Shown here: in pieces, positions 50,912 through 59,322 of the stretch
How the letters are laid out: each line of letters starts with the position of its first letter
How positions within the stretch are numbered: the first letter of the stretch is position 1
Origin: an uncultured Muribaculaceae bacterium
GTDB lineage: Bacteria > Bacteroidota > Bacteroidia > Bacteroidales > Muribaculaceae
DNA: 64,000 nt
Direction: 5' to 3'
Assembly (NCBI GenBank): GCA_910577465.1
Contig: CAJTMM010000010.1
Coordinates: forward strand, 4,518 to 68,517
The notes under the pieces: model-generated
The model's input: only the letters and a program-made list of their open reading frames with translations
Database searches by the model: none
Told to the model about the DNA's origin: nothing
Position numbers and translations under genes: made by a program

Positions 50912-53590
50912 TTATCTGCCCGAGTCTGAAATCATATTACGGATACGAGTATTGAATGATTCGACGGACTGCAATTGTTCCATGGTTATATGCATGCGGT
51001 ATCTCCAATAGTGTCGGGGATTGGCAGGGTAGTTGATCTGTTCCTGTCGCGGGTCCTGTCGGCGGAGGGTGCCGTCGGTTGACAGCCAGTCCTGTAACGG
51101 TAATATGCATAACATGGATGGCGATTTCAAATGATGCGAAATGATATCGCTGCATATCCAAGGCTCGGCAAACAATGGCGCCTCCCCGGCATGCCCAAGC
51201 ATTTCGTTGTAGTAACGTTGGATGGCTTGCCGGTCCTCTTCCCACCATTGGCGTATCCCACCCATGTCGTGGGTGGATGTGGTGCACACCGACATGTATG
51301 GATAATGTGCCGGATTGGCGAATGCTATGCCGAATTCTTTGGGCATGCGCTGTATTTCAAGCGACAATATCTCGAGCTTGTCCATCACGGCAGGTACACA
51401 TGCCGGAATCATACCGAGGTCTTCGGCGCAAACAAGCATGTCGGTAGCGTCAATCAGGGGAGGTAGCTTAGCCATGGCTTTGCCGTACCAAAAGTCGTTG
51501 TGACGATGGTAGAAGAAATCTTCATAAAGACGGTCGAAGCATTGACGTTCGTAATCGGTGAGGGATTTGTATATGCATGTGTTTTTTGCGGATATCCGTG
51601 GATGGTATTTGCCTTTCTCGTAGGGGTCCTCGATGAACAATACGTCCTCGATGAGGGTGAGTAATCCGTTGCAGATTACGTCGTTGCGCTCAGCGTGCGG
51701 GAATGAGCCGAAATAGTCAGCCACCATGCGTTGTGTGGTGAATCCATCGCGTAGGTTGTATTGTCCGGATTCGGCTGATTCGAGATAGGTGGCTTGTACC
51801 TCACCCATGTGTTCGCCGAATAGCTGGTGTAATATAGTGTCGGTTATGTATGGTGAGGTGTGAAGTTCAGGGTCAATCCAGAAGTCGTAGCCGTATTTCA
51901 ATTCGTCGGGGGTGAATGGCATGGCAGGATTGAATACGCCAAGCAGTCCGTGGATGGCATTGAGCGGAATTTGCCATATACGGAAAAATCCGAGTACATG
52001 GTCAATGCGGTAAGCGTCGAAATATTCCGACATTTTCCGGAAGCGGGCTTTCCACCACGCGAATCCGTCACGTGCCATCATTTCCCAGTTGTAGGTAGGA
52101 AAGCCCCAATTTTGCCCTAATACGGAAAAATCGTCGGGTGGTGCGCCGGCGGAGCAGTCGAGGTTGAACAGTTCGGGTGATTTCCAGGCGTCGACACTGC
52201 TCCGGGATATTCCAATAGGAATGTCGCCTTTAAGTGCTACGCCCTTGGAGTGGGCGTAAGCGCGTACGTGGCGCATCTGCTTGTCGAGGTGATATTGCAG
52301 ATAATACACATATTCGATGTCGTGACGGTTCCGGTCAATGAATAGTTCGATACCGGCCGGATCATAAGTGGAATGTTCGTCCCAATCCTTCGGGTCGGCG
52401 GAAGCATATCGGTCGCGAAGCACACAAAATGCAGCATATGGCTTGAGCCATTCGGCATTACGGTTCACGAATGATTGGAATTCGGTAGATGTCATCTCGG
52501 CGGCTCCTTGTTGCTCAAAAAGCGCGCGTGTGAATTCGTTCTTTGCATTATTGACACGAACATAGTCCACTTCGGGAAGGGTATTCAACTCTTTGGCGAG
52601 TGCATCGAATTTCGACTGGAGATGACGGTCAGAGAGTTGCCCCATTTCCTGCAGACGCAGATACATTGGGTGTAAAGCGAATGTAGAGTTGGCGTTGTAA
52701 GGATACGAGTCGGTCCATGAGTGTGTCATGGTGGTGTCGTTGATGGGGAGTAGCTGAATGAAGCGTTGTCCGGTGTCAGCAGCCCAATCAATCAATGGCA
52801 GCAGGTCGAAAAAGTCACCTACTCCGAAATCGTTTTCGCTACGAAGCGAGAATACGGGTATGGCAACTCCTGCGCCGCGCCATGGGGCAAGCGGATTCTC
52901 AAAAAACAGACCTGTTATAATTAAGGAGGTATTGTCCTCGGTGTGCGGTATGTGTATATGACGGTTGCTGCGTTTTTCCCAGCCAATTATATCGTGGTCG
53001 TTCTTGTTGATTAACAGAAATTTGAACTCTATATCAGGAGTCTCATCATCAATCGGTATCTCTATGGTCCAACGTGGAAAATTGCCATGGTTCATGACCG
53101 GAGCATCAGTCGGGTTCCAGCATCCAAGTGATTTGCAAGAACCGGATATAGCGAGGGTGGCGTGCTGCGGAATCATAGGGGCGTCTACCGAAATCATCAG
53201 CATTCCCGGACGGACTGCGGGAGTGGTTCCCAAATCTGACGGGCGACAGATGCAGTGGGTAAAAGCAGATGAATGGTATGGCTTGTTGGATGGGATGTCT
53301 TGCCAGCGGTCGAAAATCGATGCTCCGGGAGTATGTGGGTCAATGTTCAGAGTGCGTGGTGTTCCCCATTCATTGCGAATGATTTCATTGCCCTTTCGCA
53401 CGTCGTAACTGTAATGGAATTCTCCGTGGGCAGGCGATATCTCGATGCTGAGAAACCAATGGCTGTCCCCATCCGGGAGCATAGCCACGGCATTGTTTTT
53501 ATTTCCATTGCCTAATTCCGGTATGTCACCGGTGATATAAATAGTCTCGCCCCAGTTGGTATGGTAGTCGATGTTGAATATTAGATTCAT
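50912..53590 (-). CDS. malQ: 4-alpha-glucanotransferase with two N-terminal CBM20-like domains
   Basis: 892 aa. It moves maltosyl or glucan segments between alpha-1,4-glucans (GH77). The first ~230 residues look like two tandem CBM20-like starch-binding modules (about 1-100: FNIDYHTNWGETIYITGDIPELG; about 125-230: ATLAISGSCKSLGCWNP). This layout is that of plant DPE2 and Bacteroidales MalQ. The GH77 catalytic part runs about 245-870: catalytic Asp in DAYRIDHVLGFFRIWQIP, Glu in CAEDLGMIP and Asp in STHDMGG. There is no signal peptide, so it works on cytoplasmic glucans. A -7 box is at 53655-53662. Confidence 0.95.
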   Translation of the reverse strand: MNLIFNIDYHTNWGETIYITGDIPELGNGNKNNAVAMLPDGDSHWFLSIEISPAHGEFHYSYDVRKGNEIIRNEWGTPRTLNIDPHTPGASIFDRWQDIPSNKPYHSSAFTHCICRPSDLGTTPAVRPGMLMISVDAPMIPQHATLAISGSCKSLGCWNPTDAPVMNHGNFPRWTIEIPIDDETPDIEFKFLLINKNDHDIIGWEKRSNRHIHIPHTEDNTSLIITGLFFENPLAPWRGAGVAIPVFSLRSENDFGVGDFFDLLPLIDWAADTGQRFIQLLPINDTTMTHSWTDSYPYNANSTFALHPMYLRLQEMGQLSDRHLQSKFDALAKELNTLPEVDYVRVNNAKNEFTRALFEQQGAAEMTSTEFQSFVNRNAEWLKPYAAFCVLRDRYASADPKDWDEHSTYDPAGIELFIDRNRHDIEYVYYLQYHLDKQMRHVRAYAHSKGVALKGDIPIGISRSSVDAWKSPELFNLDCSAGAPPDDFSVLGQNWGFPTYNWEMMARDGFAWWKARFRKMSEYFDAYRIDHVLGFFRIWQIPLNAIHGLLGVFNPAMPFTPDELKYGYDFWIDPELHTSPYITDTILHQLFGEHMGEVQATYLESAESGQYNLRDGFTTQRMVADYFGSFPHAERNDVICNGLLTLIEDVLFIEDPYEKGKYHPRISAKNTCIYKSLTDYERQCFDRLYEDFFYHRHNDFWYGKAMAKLPPLIDATDMLVCAEDLGMIPACVPAVMDKLEILSLEIQRMPKEFGIAFANPAHYPYMSVCTTSTHDMGGIRQWWEEDRQAIQRYYNEMLGHAGEAPLFAEPWICSDIISHHLKSPSMLCILPLQDWLSTDGTLRRQDPRQEQINYPANPRHYWRYRMHITMEQLQSVESFNTRIRNMISDSGR

Positions 53591-53654
53591 GGGTGTATTA
53601 CGGATGTGTCGCTATGTTATTTATGGTATTTATTATCCGGATTGCCCGGTGGTT

Positions 53655-53685
53655 CAAAAGTAGATATAATTTTCGAAACGCGAAA
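53655..53685 (-). promoter_or_regulatory. Promoter of the CBM20-MalQ gene
   Basis: Minus strand TTTC (3 of 4 to TTTG) at 53685-53682, a 19-base spacer, TACTTTTG at 53662-53655. The leader before ATG 53590 is about 60 bases. Confidence 0.5.
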
Positions 53686-53740
53686 GTGATGCAGTGGTCA
53701 ATTATTGTTTCGTGGGGTATGGATAATATTATATAAGAAT

Positions 53741-53783
53741 GCAATTCCCGGACAAACCGTGTCGGTGGTTGTCCGGGAATTGC
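53741..53783 (-). terminator. Terminator of nrdJ
   Basis: 15-bp perfect stem (53741-53755 with 53769-53783), 13-base loop, 26 bases after the nrdJ stop. On the minus strand an AT-rich stretch follows. Confidence 0.8.
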
Positions 53784-53809
53784 TATGAATTGGTTGTGGC
53801 GTCGTATGG

Positions 53810-56344
53810 TTATCCGCAGCGCGATGTGCCGCAAGATGTGCATATCAGACAGCCTTCCTGGTAGACGAGTGTTTCCTGTCCGCAGTTGGGGCAACGCTGC
53901 CCGCTCGCTTTAGTGCCGTTTGGCAGGTATTTCTTCAATGCGCGTTCGACTCCCATCTTCCATGTATTGATGGACTGGCTGTTAAGCTCCAAGCCGCCTA
54001 CGAGTTTCAATACTTGGTCGATAGGCATACCGTAGCGTAATACGCCTGAGATTAGTTTGGCGTAATTCCAATATTCGGGGTTGAATTTGTCGCTCAATCC
54101 TTCGATTGTGGTCTTGTAGCCACGTTTGTTGATGAATTGGAAATCATAACGTTTGTTGCCTTTGTCGTCAACGGCTTTTATGATTTTACCACGGGTTACG
54201 GATTTGGGGCAGAAAATGCCGTCGTCATCATCGGCGAGTCCGGTGAATATCTCATAGGGTTTGCCGTTGAGAAGTCCAACGAATGCAATCCATTTTTCCT
54301 TATTATTCTGGAACCGCACCACGTCGGCGTCAAGCTCGATAGGGCGTTTTGCTACAATGGGGTGTCCTTCGACAGATGTAGGTGCCGATTTCTTCTTTTC
54401 CACGGCAATGAGGACTCCTGAACGGGAACCGTCGCGGTAAACAGTGCATCCCTTGCAGCCTGAGCGCCATGCTTCGACATACAGTTTGCCTACAAGCTCT
54501 TCGGTTACGTCTGATGGAAGATTGATGGTCACGGATATCGAGTGGTCGACCCATTTCTGCACGCTGCCTTGCATGCGTACTTTTTCAAGCCAGTCAACGT
54601 CGTTGGCCGTAGCTTTGAAATAAGGTGAGCGGGCTACCAACGCATCGAGTTCCTCCTGAGTGTAATCGGGTTTTACTTCTATGTCGTTGACTCTCATCCA
54701 AGTGAGGAACTTGGGGTGATATACGATGTATTCCTCGAATGCATCGCCTGATTCATCGACGAAGTCCACACGAACCTCTGTATCGTTGGGGTTTACCTTA
54801 CGGCGGCGTTTGTAGACGGGCATAAATACCGGTTCTATGCCTGATGAGGTCTGTGTCATGAGGCTTGTTGTGCCGGTAGGTGCAATGGTAAGACATGCTA
54901 TGTTGCGGCGTCCGTTCTTGCGGATATGCTCGTAAAGTTCCGGGTCAGCTTCACGTATGCGGTTTATGAAGGGATTGTTCTTTTCGCGTTCAGCGTCGTA
55001 GATTTCAAAGGCTCCGCGTTCGATTGCCATGTCGGCGCTTGAACGATAGGCGGCTAATGCAAGTTCTTTGTGAACGAGTGTGGAGAATTCGGTGGCTTCG
55101 GGGGTGCCATAGCGCAATCCTAAAGCTGCTATCATGTCGCCTTCACCTGTGGTGCCCACGCCTGTACGGCGTCCTTTGAGCGTTTTTGTGCGGATTTTGT
55201 TCCATAGGTGCAGTTCTGTTTGCTTTACTTCATCGGTCTCGGGATCGGATGCGATTTTTTCGATGATTTTATCGATTTTTTCCATCTCAAGGTCGATGAT
55301 GTCGTCCATTATTCGCTGCGCTTTTGCCACGTGGGTGCGGAATAGATCGAAATCAAACTTTGCCTGGGGTGTGAACGGTTGGGTCACATAGGAGTATAAG
55401 TTGATGGCGAGCAAACGGCAGCTGTCGTAGGGGCATAGTGGAATCTCGCCACAGGGGTTGGTGGATATGGTCTGGAACCCGAGGTCGGCGTAGCAATCGG
55501 GTACTGATTCCCGTGTTATTGTATCCCAGAACAATACTCCCGGTTCGGCTGATTTCCAGGCGTTATGCACGATTTTGTTCCAAAGTTTTGAAGCTTCGAT
55601 GTCTTTGGTTACGGCAGGCTTGTCGCTGTCGATAGGGTATTGCTGAGTGTACGTGGTGCCATCGACTGCCGATTGCATGAATGCATCGTCGATGCGTACG
55701 GATACATTTGCGCCTGTAACTTTTCCTTCAGTCATCTTGGCGTCAATGAATGCTTCCGAGTCGGGATGCTTGATGCTTACTGTAAGCATCAGTGCTCCGC
55801 GACGGCCGTCTTGCGCCACTTCACGGGTGGAATTGGAGTAACGTTCCATAAATGGAACCAACCCTGTGGAGGTTAGTGCTGAATTCTTTACCGGAGTCCC
55901 TTTGGGGCGTATGTGCGACAGGTCATGTCCCACACCGCCACGGCGTTTCATGAGCTGTACCTGCTCCTCATCGATTTTAATCACACCTCCATAGGAGTCG
56001 GGTTTCCCGTCGACACCAATAACAAAGCAGTTGGACAGAGATGCCACCTGGTAGTCGTTGCCTATGCCAGTCATGGGGCTACCTTGTGGTACGATGTATC
56101 GGAAATGGTCGAGCAGGTCGAATATTTCCTGTTTGTTCATGGGGTTAGGGTACTTGTTTTCTATGCGTGCCAGCTCGGATGCGATTCGTCGATGCATGTC
56201 GGCGGGGGATTCCTCGTATATATTACCGAATGAATCCTTAAGGGCGTATTTGCTCACCCATACACGTGCGGCGAGCTCGTCGCCATCGAAGTACGTCAAA
56301 GAGGCTTTATAGGCCTCGTCGTAAGAGTAGGTTTTCGTTTCCAC
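53810..56344 (-). CDS. nrdJ: Class II (adenosylcobalamin-dependent) ribonucleotide reductase
   Basis: 844 aa, monomeric class II NrdJ. It reduces ribonucleotides to deoxyribonucleotides using adenosylcobalamin and works with or without oxygen. Motifs seen: SLSNCFVIGVDGK (near 130), the NPCGEIPL loop with the radical-site cysteine (near 295), SCRLLAINLYSYV, and the phosphate-binding APTGTTSLMTQTSSGIEP (near 488). The C-terminal ~60 residues carry CPNCGQETLVYQEGCLICTS plus CGTSRCG, a zinc-ribbon/redox tail. There is no N-terminal ATP-cone of the usual kind. No cobalamin riboswitch was recognised in the 56345-56614 upstream region. Single gene. Confidence 0.96.
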   Translation of the reverse strand: METKTYSYDEAYKASLTYFDGDELAARVWVSKYALKDSFGNIYEESPADMHRRIASELARIENKYPNPMNKQEIFDLLDHFRYIVPQGSPMTGIGNDYQVASLSNCFVIGVDGKPDSYGGVIKIDEEQVQLMKRRGGVGHDLSHIRPKGTPVKNSALTSTGLVPFMERYSNSTREVAQDGRRGALMLTVSIKHPDSEAFIDAKMTEGKVTGANVSVRIDDAFMQSAVDGTTYTQQYPIDSDKPAVTKDIEASKLWNKIVHNAWKSAEPGVLFWDTITRESVPDCYADLGFQTISTNPCGEIPLCPYDSCRLLAINLYSYVTQPFTPQAKFDFDLFRTHVAKAQRIMDDIIDLEMEKIDKIIEKIASDPETDEVKQTELHLWNKIRTKTLKGRRTGVGTTGEGDMIAALGLRYGTPEATEFSTLVHKELALAAYRSSADMAIERGAFEIYDAEREKNNPFINRIREADPELYEHIRKNGRRNIACLTIAPTGTTSLMTQTSSGIEPVFMPVYKRRRKVNPNDTEVRVDFVDESGDAFEEYIVYHPKFLTWMRVNDIEVKPDYTQEELDALVARSPYFKATANDVDWLEKVRMQGSVQKWVDHSISVTINLPSDVTEELVGKLYVEAWRSGCKGCTVYRDGSRSGVLIAVEKKKSAPTSVEGHPIVAKRPIELDADVVRFQNNKEKWIAFVGLLNGKPYEIFTGLADDDDGIFCPKSVTRGKIIKAVDDKGNKRYDFQFINKRGYKTTIEGLSDKFNPEYWNYAKLISGVLRYGMPIDQVLKLVGGLELNSQSINTWKMGVERALKKYLPNGTKASGQRCPNCGQETLVYQEGCLICTSCGTSRCG

Positions 56345-56570
56345 AGTGTCGGAGGATTGATGTGTGTGATAATGTAAATGTTGTGTAAAAGTAAAGTGAT
56401 TTGAATAACGGATGCAAAATTTGTGATTATTTTTGATATTGCAAAATAATTTAGTGCGGTAATCTGAAATTGTTGATAAGTTTTCCGTTTGAAAGATTCA
56501 ATTGTTTGGGTATTAGCTTGTTGGTTGTTTTGGCGTCTGCGTAAAGTTGTCAAAAACTTTGAGCCGTTGT

Positions 56571-56601
56571 TTTGCGGGTAAATAAAAAATGGTTATTTTT
56601 G
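56571..56601 (+). promoter_or_regulatory. Promoter of the nitroreductase gene
   Basis: TTTG at 56571-56574, a 19-base spacer, TATTTTTG at 56594-56601: both boxes match. Transcription would begin near 56607, only a few bases before the ATG at 56615. The divergent gap 56345-56614 holds no gene. Confidence 0.72.
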
Positions 56602-56614
56602 AAACAATTATTAT

Positions 56615-57379
56615 ATGAAAAAAGAATTGGTTATGGATTATTTCTCAACGCGCAGAACGGTGCGTAAGTATTCAGATAAAGTCGTTGACGAGACATTGCT
56701 TAAAGAAATGCTTGAAGCTGCCGCGCATGCTCCCACTACGGGTAATATGCAGTTGTATTCCGTGATTGTCACGCGGACGGACGAAGGCAAACGATTGTTG
56801 TCGCCATGTCATTTTAATCAACCTTCGGTAGAGGGGTGTTCGGTTGTACTGACCTTCTGTGCCGATTTTAACCGTTTTGAACGATGGTGCTTGGTGAGTG
56901 ATGCGGTGCCTGGATATGGTAATTTCCAATCGTTTGTTACGGCTCTTCTTGATACAGCCTTGTTTGCGCAGCAGTTTTGTACAATTGCTGAGATGAATGG
57001 TCTCGGTTGCTGCTATCTCGGAACTACAACGTATAATGCACCACAGATAGCCAAGGTGTTGGAGTTGCCGTCGAGAGTGGTGCCGGTGACGACATTGACG
57101 GTGGGGTATCCTTCAGGGGATGCTCCGTTGAGCGACCGGTTGCCCGTGGAGGGTATAATACATGCGGAGAAATATGCGGATTATACCGATGATGATATAC
57201 GCAGGCTATATGCTGAAAAGGAAGCGCGTGAGGATAGCCGGAAGTATGTGCAGGAAAATAATAAAAAGTCATTAGCTCAGGTATTTACGGATGTACGTTA
57301 TACTAAAGAAGCTAATGAGCATTTCTCGCGCCTGTATCTTGATTTTATATCAGATATGGGGTTTGTGATGCCGGAATAA
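56615..57379 (+). CDS. Nitroreductase family protein (NfsA/FRP-like)
   Basis: 254 aa; ATG 56615 (another ATG at 56633 starts MDYFSTRRTVRKYSD, the usual family N-terminus, and could be used instead). FMN-binding pattern: STRRTVRKYSD near residues 11-21, AAHAPTTGNMQLYSVIV near 36-52, and GLGCCYLGTTTYN near 130. It reduces nitro groups or quinones with NAD(P)H. The C-terminal extension (about 190-254) fits NfsA/FRP-type proteins. It is followed after 16 bases by a Crp-like regulator gene, so the pair is probably one operon. Confidence 0.92.
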   Translation: MKKELVMDYFSTRRTVRKYSDKVVDETLLKEMLEAAAHAPTTGNMQLYSVIVTRTDEGKRLLSPCHFNQPSVEGCSVVLTFCADFNRFERWCLVSDAVPGYGNFQSFVTALLDTALFAQQFCTIAEMNGLGCCYLGTTTYNAPQIAKVLELPSRVVPVTTLTVGYPSGDAPLSDRLPVEGIIHAEKYADYTDDDIRRLYAEKEAREDSRKYVQENNKKSLAQVFTDVRYTKEANEHFSRLYLDFISDMGFVMPE

Positions 57380-57395
57380 CCTGTGCTATTCGGGT

Positions 57396-57959
57396 ATGGA
57401 ATTGGTGCTGAGGAAAATGCGGGAGCTGTGTGCTGTATCTGATGAGTCAGTGGCTGCATTGCTTCAGTGTGTGGAGCCGTGTACATTTCCTAAACGACAT
57501 CGGTTGGTGAGTGCAGGAACGCGTTGTCGCGATGCTTATTTTATAGAGAGGGGTATGACGCGTTCTTTCTGGCTTGTTGATGGAGAGGAGATTACCACAT
57601 CATTTACGGTAGAAGGAGCTATTGTGTTCAGTATGGATGAGCTCTATTATGATAAGGTGAGTGAGGAGTATGTGGAGACTCTTGAGGATGTGGAAGCGTA
57701 CAGAATAAGTGTGGAGGATTTGAGACGGTTGTGGAGCGAAAGGTTGGATTTGTCCAATTGGGGCCGTATTATACACCAGAATGAATATCGAAGATTGCAT
57801 CGCTCACACAAAGAACGGCTTACCCTGACGGCGAGTGAGCGTTATGAAGCGTTTTTCCGTCAATTTCCGGAGGTGTGCGCGCGTGTGCAGTTGGGATACA
57901 TAGCATCGTATCTTGGTATTACCCTGCCAACATTGAGCCGTATCCGTGGTCGAAAATAA
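57396..57959 (+). CDS. Crp/Fnr-family transcriptional regulator
   Basis: 187 aa, the short Bacteroidetes form. The cyclic-nucleotide-binding beta-roll covers about 10-120 (FPKRHRLVSAGTRCRDAYFI, then VEGAIVFSMDELY), and a long helix and a short C-terminal HTH follow (VQLGYIASYLGITLPTLSRIRGRK). No Fnr-type cysteine cluster is seen. The effector is unknown. Its place directly after the nitroreductase gene suggests it may control that gene under stress. Confidence 0.9.
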   Translation: MELVLRKMRELCAVSDESVAALLQCVEPCTFPKRHRLVSAGTRCRDAYFIERGMTRSFWLVDGEEITTSFTVEGAIVFSMDELYYDKVSEEYVETLEDVEAYRISVEDLRRLWSERLDLSNWGRIIHQNEYRRLHRSHKERLTLTASERYEAFFRQFPEVCARVQLGYIASYLGITLPTLSRIRGRK

Positions 57960-58014
57960 TCATAAAAGAGATGAAAATTTGATGCAGGACAAAAAATTAG
58001 CTGATACGATAGTG

Positions 58015-58022
58015 TAAATTTG
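58015..58022 (+). promoter_or_regulatory. -7 box of the acyltransferase gene
   Basis: TAAATTTG matches TAnnTTTG, 25 bases before the ATG at 58048. No -33 box is clear. Confidence 0.5.
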
Positions 58023-58047
58023 CATTGTAAATGAAAAAATCTTGACA

Positions 58048-59214
58048 ATGCAGGTTAATAATAGTAATTTGACGTATAGTGAAAAGCCGCGTTATGAGTT
58101 GCTCGACGGATTGCGTGGGGTGGCTGCGCTGATGGTAATATGGTATCATGTGTTTGAGGGGTTCTGTACCTCATCGATGGATCAGTTTCTTAATCACGGT
58201 TACCTTGCCGTGGATTTCTTCTTTATGCTTTCCGGCTTCGTCGTGGGATATGCGTATGATGACAGATGGGGCTCCGGTGGATTGACATTCAAGGGATTTG
58301 CGCGACGCAGATTGATAAGATTGCATCCTATGTTGCTGATGGGTATGCTGATAGGTGTCGTTACATATATAATCCAGGGCTGCGTGCATTGGGATGGTAC
58401 GCATGTTTCGGGACATTGGGTGGCGATAGCTGCCGTGCTCAGCTGCTTTTTTGTGCCTGCATATCCCGGAGCCGGGCATGAGGTGCGTGGCAATGGTGAG
58501 ATGTTTCCGTTGAATGGTCCGTCGTGGTCGCTGTTTTTTGAATATATAGCCAATATATTATATGCGTTGTGGCTTCGTAGGCTGAGTACGCGTGCGCTCA
58601 TTGTATGGGTTTGCTTGTCCGGTATCGGACTTGCGTGCTATGCTTTGGGTAATATGTCGGGATTCCATCATCTCGGTGTGGGGTGGACGCTTGCCGATTA
58701 CGGCTTTATCGGAGGATTATTGCGTGTAGGGTTCTCGTTTTCATTGGGCATGCTTATGGCGCGTGTTTTCCGCCCGTTAAAGGTGCGCGGAGCATTCTGG
58801 ATTTGTTCGGTGGCTATTATTGGATTGCTCGCCGTGCCGTTTATGGGGATGGATGGTGCCATGTGGACTAATGCGCTGTATGATGTGACATGCGTGGTAT
58901 TGCTGTTTCCGATAATACTGTATGTCGGGGCTTCGGGTGTTACGAGCGATTCGCGTTCATCGGCAGTGTGCGATTTCCTTGGCAAGATTTCATATCCGGT
59001 TTATATAATACACTATCCGTTTATGTATCTGTTTTATGCGTGGGTATGGGCCGAGGAGCTTGCGTTTGGCGATGTCTGGTACGTGGCTTTGGGCATAGTT
59101 GCCGGCTGTATTGTGCTTGCTTACCTGTGTCTGAAGTACTATGATGAACCTGTGCGCCGATGGCTCAGCAGTCGTTGTGGAAAGGGCCGCGGAGCCGCGT
59201 TGGCGAAGGCTTGA
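58048..59214 (+). CDS. Acyltransferase family 3 membrane protein
   Basis: 388 aa from ATG 58048; a TTG at 58042 would add two residues, but the ATG is preferred. It has about ten membrane helices. The N-terminal LLDGLRGVAALMVIWYHVFEG (residues 15-35) is the Acyl_transf_3 signature, with the conserved His of the WYH motif; the GHW near residue 120 is another typical site. Members transfer acetyl or succinyl groups to surface sugars, lipids or peptidoglycan; the substrate here is unknown. It is a single gene with its own -7 box and terminator, convergent with dnaA. Confidence 0.9.
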   Translation: MQVNNSNLTYSEKPRYELLDGLRGVAALMVIWYHVFEGFCTSSMDQFLNHGYLAVDFFFMLSGFVVGYAYDDRWGSGGLTFKGFARRRLIRLHPMLLMGMLIGVVTYIIQGCVHWDGTHVSGHWVAIAAVLSCFFVPAYPGAGHEVRGNGEMFPLNGPSWSLFFEYIANILYALWLRRLSTRALIVWVCLSGIGLACYALGNMSGFHHLGVGWTLADYGFIGGLLRVGFSFSLGMLMARVFRPLKVRGAFWICSVAIIGLLAVPFMGMDGAMWTNALYDVTCVVLLFPIILYVGASGVTSDSRSSAVCDFLGKISYPVYIIHYPFMYLFYAWVWAEELAFGDVWYVALGIVAGCIVLAYLCLKYYDEPVRRWLSSRCGKGRGAALAKA

Positions 59215-59262
59215 TATCACGTATGTCAGTAGTACATCACAAAAAAGATTGAATAAAGTAAT

Positions 59263-59302
59263 CCGGGTCAGCAATCATCCCTTGCTGACCCGGAGTGTTT
59301 TT
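59263..59302 (+). terminator. Terminator of the acyltransferase gene
   Basis: 12-bp perfect stem (59263-59274 with 59282-59293), 7-base loop, then TTTTT at 59298-59302. It lies between convergent acyltransferase and dnaA. Confidence 0.87.
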
Positions 59303-59322
59303 ATGGTAGATTTGTATCTTCC

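Noticed and set aside
56345..56614. Possible cobalamin riboswitch before nrdJ
   Set aside because: No B12-box-like conserved core was seen; the region lacks GC-rich stems.
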